A DNA stretch of 64,000 bases. Source: Acanthochlamys bracteata. Lineage: Eukaryota; Streptophyta; Magnoliopsida; Pandanales; Velloziaceae. The position numbers and the translations under genes are program-made. Positions 27,260 through 38,019 of this stretch are shown piece by piece (positions within the stretch are counted from its first letter, which is position 1; every line of letters starts with the position of its first letter). The DNA is taken from assembly GCA_019914995.1 (NCBI GenBank), contig CM034136.1, forward strand, positions 4,603,270-4,667,269, read 5' to 3'. Under the pieces are notes generated by a model. It made no database searches and was not told where the DNA came from. It saw only the letters and a program-made list of their open reading frames with translations.

Positions 27260-28640
27260 GTTTAATAAATAGTTCAGATGATTCAATGGATATTTGGATG
27301 CCTTTTTTTGATGATCCAATGGATGTTTCTATAACGTCATATTCAACTTCTAAAAATATTTCGAATAACCAAGACGAAGATAGACGGACACAACTCGTGA
27401 TACATGCAAATTATCATACAGCGGCTATATGTGTATACAATAAGATAAAAGATCTCTACCATACATTTATACGCTCAGGTCATCGACTTATTTGGAAATA
27501 TTATAGGGAAATGAGAGTCGCTGCTACTCAAATTTTCATATGAGAAAAGATATTTTTCAAGCATTCTGTCAATGTTTGACATGTGATTACGATTTAAAAT
27601 CAACAAGATCAACAACAGTTGAGTAGTGTTGCAATATTTCTTTTAACTTGTGCTCACGGATCTACAAATAGATTACTTCAAGAGATGTTTAATCATTCGG
27701 GAGAAACAATTTCTAGACATTTTCGTAAAGTATTGTTGGAAGCTATACTACGATTATCAAAATATTTACTACGAGCACATCCGCAATATAATGAAGGGGT
27801 AATTTACTACAAATCAAAGAACACACTATATCTTCCGTGGTTTTAAGTAATAAATTAATTTCTCATTATAGTAGCAAATATTTCTTATAATGCGAGAAAC
27901 TTATTTTTGTTAATTTGAACATTAGATATTTTATTACAGGATTGAATTGGAGCAATTGACAGAACTCATATAAAAACTATACTGTTAATTGTTGAGCGGA
28001 TATCTTACAGTAGCCGTAAAGGATATATTACTCAGAACGTTTTTGTAATTTGTGAGTTCAATATATGCTTCACTTTTGTATTGGCTGGATCAGAAGAAAG
28101 TGCTCACGACACAAAAGTTTTTAACGAAGCATTATATAACCTAGAACACGAGTTTCCTAATCTTTTAAGCAACAAATATTATCTTGTGGATGCTAGTTAT
28201 AGACACATGCTAATTTATATGGCGCCATATACAAGTGAAGGCATAAGATATCATCTCAGTAATTTTCGACATTCAAGTAAAGCTCAGTTGCAGAAACCAA
28301 GGCGTTCAAGAGAAAAATTCAACCGATTTTACTATTCCTACAGAAGTATTATCGAACGTATCTTTGGTGTATGGAAAGCTCGATTTAAAATCTTAGAAAA
28401 TATGCCACCATATTATATTGATATTTAACGAGATATTGTCATTGTTACAATGACAATTCATAATTTTATCGGAAAGAAAGGTAACAAAACGTGAAAGTTT
28501 TGTTCCATCATCCGTAAAAGCATCATGTAGTACGTCCAATATTACGCCGATAGAGATAGATGCTGATGAAAGTATTTCAGACTGGCATGTATATCGCAAT
28601 GCTATTGCTATGAGAATGTCAAATGTATAATTATTTTTAG
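27260..28640 (+). pseudogene. Harbinger-type DDE transposase (HARBI1-like), broken
   Basis: This is the nuclease half of the PIF/Harbinger element. In order it shows FLLTCAHGSTNRLLQEMFNH and GETISRHFRKVL (helix-turn-helix region), then GAIDRTHIK with the first catalytic Asp (about 27,970-27,996). Next come GYITQNVFVICEFNICFTFV and AGSEESAHDTKVFNEAL with the second Asp, YYLVDASYRHM, and finally RSIIERIFGVWKARFKIL with the catalytic Glu near 28,360. The reading is interrupted by stop codons and frame changes, for instance a stop directly before GAIDRTHI, so no active protein is possible. The three acidic residues themselves are kept, which suggests moderate age. Confidence 0.85.
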
Positions 28641-29483
28641 CTAATGTGTGATTATTTATTCATAACAATTATATAACGAGAACAAATATTATATAAAATA
28701 ATTTTAAATAATTATTTAAAAAATTATTAAATATTTAAAATATTATTTAACAAATTATAAATATTTAACAAATATTTTAAATAATTATTTAACAAAATAA
28801 TAATAATTTTAACTTAAACAGGAATATTTTTTTAAAAGAAAAATAAAAACAAAATCATTCTATTAAATATAATATTTTTAAAAAATATATTTTATTCAAA
28901 ACTATAGCATCAATAATATATATACATCAATAACTATATACTAAAAAATAATTCAATCATTTATATATCTCTTTCAATTAAAAAACACTATACCTAAAAA
29001 TACTACCAAATACATATTCAGAAAAACTTCTTTTTCTCGTCACCTTTCGAAAGCTATTTTCTTTTAACAAAAATTTCATTTCAAAAAGGTCTATTTCCAA
29101 AATACATACAAACGCTCGCTCAGTCAGCTGCGTTCAAGCCCGCATTATACGACTAGAATTTGTTTTAAAATTTTTTTGTTTAAAGGAGTTCATGGTTCTT
29201 ATGGCCCACAAAAACACGTAACTAGCCCAAGAGGCTCACGCCACGCTATCTTCACCAATCAAAACCGTCCTAGCCAGTAGCGACGACAGCACTGTTCTTT
29301 TACCCGAAAATTCTAACCGAACCAATTACCCGACTCTCCCTCTACTGCGATCCTTCATGAAATTTACAGTTCCCGCCACCTAGTGTTTTGGAGAAACAAA
29401 TTCGGCCTGAATTCGGACAAATATTTCCTTGTTATACACAGTCAGCGGGCGGGAGTCATCGGTCCATCGCCATTGCCGATCTC

Positions 29484-29493
29484 TATATATAAA
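29484..29493 (+). promoter_or_regulatory. TATA box of GPT
   Basis: TATATATAAA lies about 60 bp upstream of the GPT start codon at 29553. It sits in a less AT-rich stretch (29,200-29,550), so it is unlikely to be chance background. It would give a short 5' leader of about 30-40 bases. Confidence 0.6.
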
Positions 29494-29552
29494 GCTTAGC
29501 TCGATTACAATTTAACAAGTAGTCAAGCAATTGATCCAAAATTAATCAATCA

Positions 29553-32500
29553 ATGGCTCGCCGGAAACCTTCGAAATCGCCACAGATCTCCGACGACCTG
29601 CCGCCGAAACCGTCTTTCACCGTCGTCTCCGGCGATGGTGAAAGTGGAGATCCACCGCTTGTTCCACCGAAGCTGGGCTTGATTCTCCCTGTTGCAGTCT
29701 TGTTCTCCGCGCCTTACTTCTATTTTATGCATTATCATTACCCGATCGAGGATGAATTAAAGCGCTCGATCGTGATCAATGCTGTGATGAGCCTTGCGGG
29801 GTTTGTGATTGCTGTTAGAATGATTCCTGTCGCCGCTCGGAAAATGGTTCAGCGGAAGATCTTTGGCTATGATATTAATAAGAAAGGAACACCGCAGGGA
29901 ACAGTTAAAGTGTGAGTTCTTCGATCTTCAACCTTTAGAATTATTGGATTTCAGATAGCACCTGTGTTTGCCCTGCTGCTGTTGTCGTTCATGTTCTTTT
30001 CTTTTAAGAGTATTATTGTTGTCTCTGCAATCATTTTCAATTAAAATTATTCGAAGAGGCTTGGGCTGGGTATTCTCTGCATCAAATAAAACCTTTTATT
30101 ATAAATAAATGAAGCGTTTAGAACTAAAGATACGCAAGTCAAGTCTCAGTATTTTACGCACTTGAACATGGTAACTGTAAAAATTAAAGTCTTACATTTT
30201 TAATGAGCTTAAGAGGTAGCCTTTTGGTACGAGAAGAAGTATTATGTGCAGAGATGAGTTGATCTTTTTTTGTGGAATGATGATTTAGAGAATCATAGTC
30301 TTCTTTGTGCTAAGTAAATGCATTTTCAGAAAAATTAACTGATCTATACATGCAATAAACTTTATTAAGCATATGAAGTTGAAGGATATTGTTGTATACT
30401 TTGTTCTTAGCTGCCCATGCTTGAAGAAAGGAAAATACAAAAAGCCTCTTAAAAGCATCTTACTCTGATTTTGTAACAAGTTACATATAGCATAAAAGAT
30501 AACCATCATTCTTTCTTTTTTTTTCAGGCCTGAATCACTGGGCATTGTCATTGGAATTGTCTATCTGGTGGTTGCTATCTTGTTTCAATATTTCAACTTC
30601 ACATCTGACTCTAATGTATGTATTAATTGTCTGGTCCATAACTTTTTCTTTTGTAATATCTTATTAGTATATCACTGTATCAGTTAGAGTTCTGGGTATC
30701 CACATTGAAAGTTGCCATCTTGTTAGTATTAGAACCACATGTTTTTAAGAACATCAAACTTGTTATACATTCTAATTCATGTTTCCTGTAGCATTGCCGT
30801 ATTTGATTCTAGTTATTTCTCCACTATTGAAATGCCTTGTTGGTATCAAGTATATCCATATTTGGTGAGTTTTTGCCTAATAAGGATGTATATATTTTCC
30901 AGTGGCTTGTGGAGTACAACGCAGCATTAGCATCTATCTGCTTCATGATTCTGCTTGGATTTGTTGATGATGTTCTCGATATACCCTGGAGAATGTAAGA
31001 TCATAGTTACCTACACCATATCAATTTTGACCTTTGCATGTTAGTGATCAGTAGCTCCTTGAGGTGCTTCCAAGTTATAAATGGAATGATATCCATTCTA
31101 TCCTATGACAGAAAATTGATGCTGCCCTCCTTTGCGGCACTTCCCTTGTTGATGGCATATGCAGGGCGTACAACAATCATCATTCCCAAGCCGTTGGTGT
31201 CATATGTTGGTGTGCCAGTTTTGGAGCTAGGTAAGTTTACATTTCATTGTTGATTCTGTAATTAATAGGATTGATGGTGTAAACCTACTTCATTCTGCAA
31301 AATGCATATTTAATGATTGCCTATATCGGTTGATTGAATCCCTTTTCCTAGGTGCTTTTTTGCACCGTTCTGTATATGGGTCTCTTCAAACAGGGCTTTT
31401 GCTCTTGATTCCATCCTCCTCCCCAGAGATCCTGGATGAGGTTACCTTAGGGGAGCCACCGACTCCAACTATTGTCCTTGTACGATCCATACTAGATCTG
31501 ACCAACTGCCCTTCCTACCTCCTCTACGTTCTTGACAGCCTTATTTTTGTTCAGTAGAGTCTTTCATGGCATGTGTTGGTCCTCTTCCCCATAACTTAGA
31601 AAAAGTGAGCCCCGTTCAAGTGCAAGATGCTATCAGTACTGCCTGGACTGTTAGACATCCAGCCCATGATCGCAAGACCCAATTGCAAGAGCGGAGGTCT
31701 ACCAACTGAGCTATATCTCACAAACCAAGTTGGAGTATGCATGAAAGAGTTGTGCTTTTTCTATTCTTTTCCCTCCCGGAGCTGGCCCATCCTGGACTTG
31801 AACTTTCATTTCCAATCTCATGGAAAACCATTTTCAGTCTGCTTAGCCCTATCCCTTTCTAGGGGTATTTTGGTGATAGGTTCTATAGGAATTGGACGAT
31901 CCTATTTGGTCAAATACCTAGTGACAAACTCCTGTGTTCCTTTGGTTACAGTATTTCCTATAAGTTCCTAAATCACAAGCCTAAAGGTTATCTTATGATG
32001 CTATTGATATTGATGATAGTGACGATAAGGATGATGACCTTGATATGGAGCTGCTAACTGTGACAACTATGTATATGAGAGCAAATCACATAGCTTCTAT
32101 TGATATGTGTTTTATCATTTTTTCTTTCATGAATTCCTCAAAATTACGGAACCGATAAATTTATTTTACTCATCAAGGAGTGATTCAGTTGTATCTCTGA
32201 GGAATATTAGTGTATGCTTCTTTACTATACTTTTGTAATTTTTTCCCTGTCTCTTGTACTTAAGTCCTCTCTCCATGGTTTCTGGACTAGTTATATCAGT
32301 TAAAATGTAACTTCTTTCCGGCAATTTAGTGTGAGATTAGTTCAACTCCATTTTGCCCTGGAATGCTAGAAGGGGAAGGAACCTCTCACTTCAGTCATTA
32401 TAAAGTTCAAACCATTTTGAGGTTGTAGTAAGAATTTTACTGAAAATTGTAATTTCTAGCTAATAAGCAAAAGAAAAAGGTGTTACATAAGGAAAGATGA

Positions 32501-34295
32501 TAAGAGCATAAGAGTTGAATCTACTGTTAGAAACCGCAATTTAGGGCTAACCTTCTCGTTTACCTCAAAGAAATAAGTTGCCAAAATTAGGTCTCTTTTT
32601 GGAAAAATAATTGTTGTTACTGTATTTTGTATTGTGCTTTTTATTTTAGCTTAAGAGAATGTGTTGCGACAGTAATGCAAGCCCTTGGATTCGGGTAATG
32701 TATCGCCACGGTGACTCCTACTGGCACTAGTGGGGTAACTTATTAAAGGCTGTATGGTGTCTTACGAAAGGATATGCATTCTCATGTTTGACATCCCAAT
32801 TAGTACTTCCAACTTCCAATGATATTTGAAGATGACTGTTTTCTGCATGTTTGGGGTGTTCTGCATGTTCTACTAATGTTTAACTTCTGTCACAACTTTT
32901 GTGGTAACACATGTTATTATATAAGTCTCTTATACTGTTCCTAGTATACCTTATCAATAATGTTCTAATATCAGTTTTCCTCTTCTTGTGGTACTTGATT
33001 ATTATGTTTTTTTGCTTGTGTAATGACAGGCTGGATATATAAGCTCTACATGGGCATGCTTGCTGTATTTTGCACAAATTCCATAAATATCCATGCTGGT
33101 ATAAATGGTCTTGAAGTTGGTCAAACGGTCGTAATTGCAGCAGCTGTAAGTATAACATTTATGCTATCTAATGTACTCACAACTTTTGCCTGCTCAACCA
33201 ATTACAGTTTGTTCTTCTTCTGTTTAGCTCCTTAAGAATGGAAAACATGGCTTGTATGCAGACTTTGATACATAATCTGATGCAAATTGGTGCTTCAACG
33301 GACCCAGAGTACAAGCAAGCTCATGCCTTTTCTATCTACCTCATCCAACCTTTGATGGCTACCTCTTTAGCTTTACTATCATATAACTGGTAATAAAAGC
33401 AGAAGCTAGAAATAGTTTCCTTCTAATAAAAGAGTAGTTAACAGTAGAAATTGCGTACTATATTGACTCTTCTATATTTGATATGTAGGTATCCATCTGC
33501 AGTTTTTGTTGGTGATACATATACTTACTTTGCTGGAATGGCTTTGGCTGTGGTTGGAATTTTGGGTCATTTCAGGCAAGTTGCGCACGTTTGCTAATTT
33601 GATGCTAACAGTTATGTGGTTGAATTGGACATGCTACATTTTTGGTTATATTTGTACGATCTTTTAGGGTCTGCAGTATCAATCCTTTTTACATTTTCAA
33701 CTATAAATGATTTAATGTGTATCTGTATCTGTACTAACTTTGCCCTTGTTACAGTGAAACCCTTCTTGTTTTTTTCTTGCCTCAGGTTCTAAATTTCCTT
33801 TACTCATGCCCACAGGTCAGTGCAGTGTCACTTTGTTTTTAGACTTATCTCCCTCCTTTATTTGCCATGTTTTGTTACCTGAAGATAAACGTTTTTAAAA
33901 CAGCTATTTAAGATAATTCCTTGTCCAAGACATCGCCTGCCAAGGTAATTTCTTGTTCAATATGCAACTCTGGCAGATGTTAGTGTGATTTTAGTACTGA
34001 TAAAATGCAATGTGTGTCACTAGATTTGATCCTCAGACGGGACTCTTGACTGGAACAAAAGATCTCAACCTAGTAAATTTATTCTTGAGAATATTTGGTC
34101 ACTGCACAGAACAAGCGCTCTGTATCAGGCTTCTTATTTTTCAGGTATGTTCAAGTGAATCATACTGTTTTTTATTCATTTGCATGGCTTAGGATACTGT
34201 GATTTGCAGTTAGTAACAGACGTCGCCACTTGCAGACTTTGTCATGCCTTCTATGCTTTTGGCTAAGATACATTCTGGCTGGCTGGTACAAGTAA
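29553..34295 (+). CDS. GPT: UDP-GlcNAc:dolichol-phosphate GlcNAc-1-P transferase (GPT/ALG7/DPAGT1)
   Basis: This integral ER membrane enzyme makes GlcNAc-PP-dolichol, the first step of N-glycan precursor assembly, and is the target of tunicamycin. Eleven exons join in frame: 29553-29911, 30528-30615, 30903-30994, 31112-31230, 33030-33145, 33262-33389, 33489-33575, 33755-33815, 33904-33944, 34024-34144 and 34236-34295. They give 423 residues (human DPAGT1 has 408). Family hallmarks are visible: [12 protein letters not shown] with the paired Asp, [36 protein letters not shown] and [15 protein letters not shown]. There are about ten hydrophobic segments, and the C-terminus LAGWYK is typical. Intron 7 uses a GC donor (TTCAG|GCAAGT at 33576). 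Intron 4 (1.8 kb) contains the plastid DNA insertion. All motifs are intact, so the gene is probably functional. Confidence 0.95.
31350..32075. other. Chimeric nuclear insertion of plastid DNA (NUPT) in GPT intron 4
   Basis: Two plastid pieces that are not adjacent in a chloroplast genome are joined here. On the minus strand, about 31,804-31,350 reads from the 3' end of trnI-GAU (GTTCAAGTCCAGGATGGGCC) through the short spacer and exon 1 of trnA-UGC (31720-31683, ATATAGCTCAGTTGGTAGA then CTCCGCTCTTGCAA) into the trnA group II intron. On the plus strand, about 31,802-32,075 is ycf2: [20 protein letters not shown], then [20 protein letters not shown] (chloroplast copies read [14 protein letters not shown], from memory). 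The ycf2 frame is no longer open throughout. The pieces meet at about 31,802-31,805. The changes relative to plastid consensus show that the insertion is not recent. Confidence 0.88.
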
Positions 34296-35116
34296 AGAAG
34301 CGAAATCTCATCAAGCCACTGATGGAGTTTTCACAGAGAGTTCCAGGATGAGTAGCCATTGACAAAATTTTGTAACTCTTTATTTTGTTTACTTCTAAAG
34401 CTCGAGGAGCATTTTGGGTCCAAAGAGTGACACAGAGATCAATAATTCTTATCAACAATCACCGCATTATGTAATGCCTGATGGCTGTAATTGATGCAGG
34501 TTTTTGTATCTGATACGAGCTTGATTTTATCACTTTGCTAATTCAAAATTCAAGTCGGATTATGTTCAAACATGCGCTAGTGAATCAATCTCTTCACTGA
34601 TGATGCAGACTACAAATGGAATGGAAAGTCTATGTGAGATACTATTGAGCATGTCCTCTTTAATTTTTCACATCCAAGAAACACTTCTCACTTGAGCGTA
34701 GAAAATTTAATCGTGGCCTTTAAACAGATTCACCACAATAATTACATCATATCGGACCAAAGAGGTAAAGAAGTGAAGCATTACTTGGAGAATATCTGGT
34801 TTCAGAACTGAAACATGCATGCAAAATGGCATCACAGGGTAACCACCACTCCAGGTTAGCATAAGCCAGAATCGACAAGTTCTCCAGCCGTAAGGAACTA
34901 CCTAGCAATTACACAGTTTTTTATACTATAGGGATTTCCGCGTCTCAACACAGTTAAAAAATGGCTTCAACCACAAAACATTTCCAAAAGGACCTCACTA
35001 GCTTCATCTGCTTTGTTGGTTAAGACAACGGCTAAAAAATTGGATACAAAGCAGCAGCATTTGGAAATGCGTATCTCAACTGCCAAATCATGAACACAGG
35101 AGACCATTGAGCATAA
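34296..35116. other. Convergent intergenic spacer between GPT and PRP4
   Basis: This holds the 3' UTR of GPT (plus strand) and of PRP4 (minus strand), which converge here. The usable distance between the two stop codons is about 820 bp. I see no further gene or repeat. Confidence 0.6.
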
Positions 35117-37905
35117 TTAACTTAAATCAATGTCCATATCCTTATCCTTTCCGGTTTCTCTATTGGTCCAAATCTTGATAGTACGATCATGCGATACAGT
35201 TGCTATCTGTTGTCCATCTGAAAATGAGGAAATAACAATCAGTAAAGCAAAAGCCTAATATATGACTATAATTAGACAGCGCAATAGGAACCAACCTCCT
35301 GTAATATCCAAACCAGTAACCTTAGCCTCATGCCCACTTAAGGTTTTAATAGGCTTAAAGTCTTGCCCATAAACTGACCAGACCTGAGTGAAAATAGCTT
35401 AATGGTTAGGAGAATTATCATCCACTATAAAACGCTAAAAGCATCGATAGATTTTGAAGGAGCATACCATTGCTTTACTATCATATGAAGCTGTCGCCAG
35501 AAAATATCCTTCTTGCGGTTCATACTTTACTTGCGAAATAAGGTTAGCATGAGCCGGTATAACAAACAACGACCTTCTCTTCCTTAAGTCCCACACTCGA
35601 CATGTATTATCTTCACTTCCAGTGGCCATGCGGTAGCCATTTGGAGAGAAGTCAATTCCAAGGATCTAACAAGCACATATTGCAAAAGGAATTTAGTCCT
35701 TCAATTGGGAAAAAATTGAGCAAGGAGAACATAATAGCAAATTATCTGCTTACTGGTTTGACATGTCCTTCAAAAGCAAGAATGCTTCTTCCAGTGCGAA
35801 GATCCCAGACACGTGCAAGTGCATCTAGGCCACATGATGCAGCTAGAGATCCATCAGGATGGAAACAAACTGCATATACACTTCTACTGTGACCCTCTTG
35901 CAGCAGAAGTTCCGTTCCAGTTTCAACATCCCACAACCTCCACGTCTTGTCAAAGCTAGCTGTTCCTAGGTACTTCCCAGATGGGTGAAATGCAACTCGT
36001 CCAAGCCGGTCTAGATGTCCACTAAATGATCTCAAAAGGGTTCCATCAGTGCTCCATAATTTAGCCGTTCTGTCAGCTGATGCAGTTGCTAACTTGTGAT
36101 CAACAGGTGAGAAGACCACATCAGTTGCACGTTCTGTATGACCTTTTAAGATTGCAACTTTGGCAACTTGAGGCATGCTCCAAATTTTAGTAGCCCCACT
36201 CCAAGCACTGGAAGTTATGATGAGAAATATTTAGACTGCAGAAGGTGCATCCGCTTTCATCAACAGGTTAAACTTCAATTCCAGGAGAAAGGATGCATCT
36301 GGAGCACATGTTACTCAAAGAAATAAAACTTGCTAAGTAACACAGCCAAGAAATCCAGGATAAAAGTCAAGTTTTTATATCCATTCTTTCCACCCTTTTT
36401 GGGGACAAAAAGATCATGTACAATGCCCATTCAACAGTCAGCCTTCTGGCTAGGTAACAAGAAGTCACACTTGTCTTTACTTTTTTTCTTTTTTTCCATT
36501 TTACCTTTTTGATTGAATACTCATCAAAACTTAATGGATGCAAACCACAATTACAAATACAAATATGGATGCCATGAAGTTTCATATTTACAGAAGTATA
36601 TTCCATTGACTAGTTCTATGCTTAAACTTAAGGAGTTGCATATTTATCTGTCATGCAACTTGCTCTGTGGCTCATGTCACAAAGTTCCTCTACTTTTTGG
36701 ACATTACGCTATATATGTATTGAATAGTGGCTTCCATGCTATTTACTTATCAGCTCTTGAATGAGGCGAACCCAGTTACCTTATTAAATTGGTAGAGAGC
36801 TTTCCCTTTTCCCCAATCTAAACGTTTACAGCCACTACTATAATTGACAGTACAAAGTCATCTCTCCTAACTTTGAAGCAAGATACTTAAAAGTTAATAT
36901 AAATTCCACAAATACGAAAAAAATCAGCAGTAAGCTTATAAATAGAGGACAGAAACAAAGAGTAAAGTGCTTCCAACAGCCATCCACATGCCAAACAAAT
37001 TTCACACAAAAAATATGAACATTATATTAAAAATGCCAGTATAGAAGACATTCCTGAAAATTAGCTCCAACAAAAGAATTTACCTAAACATAAAAAAATG
37101 CGGCGAAGAATTAGCTCCAACAAATTACTGACCTGGTGGCAAGCAGTGAAGAATCATGTGAAAATGAACACCCGGACAACGGCCGGTCATCTCCAATCTC
37201 ACTGCACTCCAAAACCAACCCCCCAGCCTGCTCTACAACATACTTCGCCTCCCCCTCAACATCCTCATCTGGATTATCCCTCCGCTGCCGAGCTCTCTCT
37301 AACCTGGACCCTGCTCTCGCCACCGAATACTTCGCAATATCAACTCTAGCCTCATACAACTCCCTCGATCCCTCCGTATAAAAAGGGTACTGAACCAAGT
37401 TCTCCTCTTCTTCCGCTGCAGCCTGCGCAGCGGCGGACTGATCTTCTTCATGTGCTCGGAGCAATCGATCGAGCTGTCCCTCAGCTTCCAACCGAACCAT
37501 CAAATTCCTCAACCGGTCACGGCGCTCCATCTCTCTCTCACCAAACAAAGTAATAGGTTCACCAAGACGGCGAAGACGAGCGCGAACTGCAGAATCATTA
37601 GTAGGAACAGCCATTGCGTAACCGCGCCGCTTCATCAAGAGCTCTTGAACGGCGCGTTCCTGACGCTCACGAGCTTGACGGCTTGCGTCAGAGATCTCGT
37701 AAGCGTCGGCAGAGCTCCCAAGCGGTGGAGCGGAAGATTCCCGGTCGGAGTCTGAATTGGTGGCGGAGTGAGCGCGTCGGAAAGGAGGAGCTGGGATTGG
37801 GGCAATCGGCGGCAGCGGAGCAGGGATCGGAGCGAGCATTGGTGCTAGTGGTGGTGGTGGTGGAGGGTTCAGGGTTAGGGTTTTGAGTTGTTCTTCTTCC
37901 TCCAT
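35117..37905 (-). CDS. PRP4: U4/U6 snRNP protein PRP4 (LACHESIS orthologue)
   Basis: PRP4 is a core protein of the U4/U6.U5 tri-snRNP needed for pre-mRNA splicing in the nucleus. Five exons join in frame: 37905-37133, 36207-35754, 35665-35468, 35383-35296 and 35217-35117. They give 537 residues. The start lies in CGCCATGG, followed by [12 protein letters not shown] and a Pro-rich stretch. The PRP4-type splicing-factor motif is at about residues 110-160 ([20 protein letters not shown]). Seven WD40 repeats fill the C-terminal half, for example [45 protein letters not shown] and [15 protein letters not shown]. Arabidopsis LACHESIS is the same protein, and its loss lets accessory cells of the female gametophyte take on egg-cell fate. 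Nothing is missing. Confidence 0.95.
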
Positions 37906-38019
37906 GGCGAAAGGGAATGAACTGCCGCAACCCGCAAGAGAAAAAGAAAGTAAATGAAGAGCCAACTTCAAATTTCTAATACCTTGCAAGAGTTTAATGG
38001 GCCTGCTATAGTTCACTTG

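Larger units (their letters stand above)
23905..29100 (+). mobile_element. Decayed PIF/Harbinger DNA transposon with both its genes
   Basis: Two remnants in the same orientation are the standard PIF/Harbinger pair: a Myb/SANT-like protein (about 26,038-26,907) and a DDE nuclease (about 27,260-28,640). The left edge reads ATGTATTTGGTAAT near 23,904. Similar inverted sequence occurs twice near the right end (rc ATGTATTTGGTAGT near 29,005-29,018, and rc ATGTATTTTGGAAAT near 29,075-29,095). I cannot fix the right border or find the usual 3-bp TTA/TAA duplication, so the ends are approximate. Inside the left end and just around the right end are GC-richer patches with CAAACGC motifs on both strands (about 23,940-24,010 and 29,108-29,150). 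The 2-kb stretch at 24.0-26.0 kb is non-coding in what I can read. Confidence 0.75.

Noticed and set aside
29250-29275. ER stress element upstream of GPT
   Set aside because: CCACG and CCAAT occur nine bases apart but in the opposite order to the ERSE consensus, so I do not call it.
31683-31720. tRNA-Ala gene on the minus strand
   Set aside because: Only exon 1 of the plastid trnA, in a dead nuclear copy; the second exon is absent.
31627-31971. 114-codon frame that could be taken as a novel gene
   Set aside because: It is the plastid insertion: trnA/trnI sequence read through into ycf2.
37688-37930. Frames overlapping PRP4 exon 1 on both strands
   Set aside because: They arise from the Pro- and Ser-rich coding bias of PRP4 exon 1; PRP4 itself explains the region.
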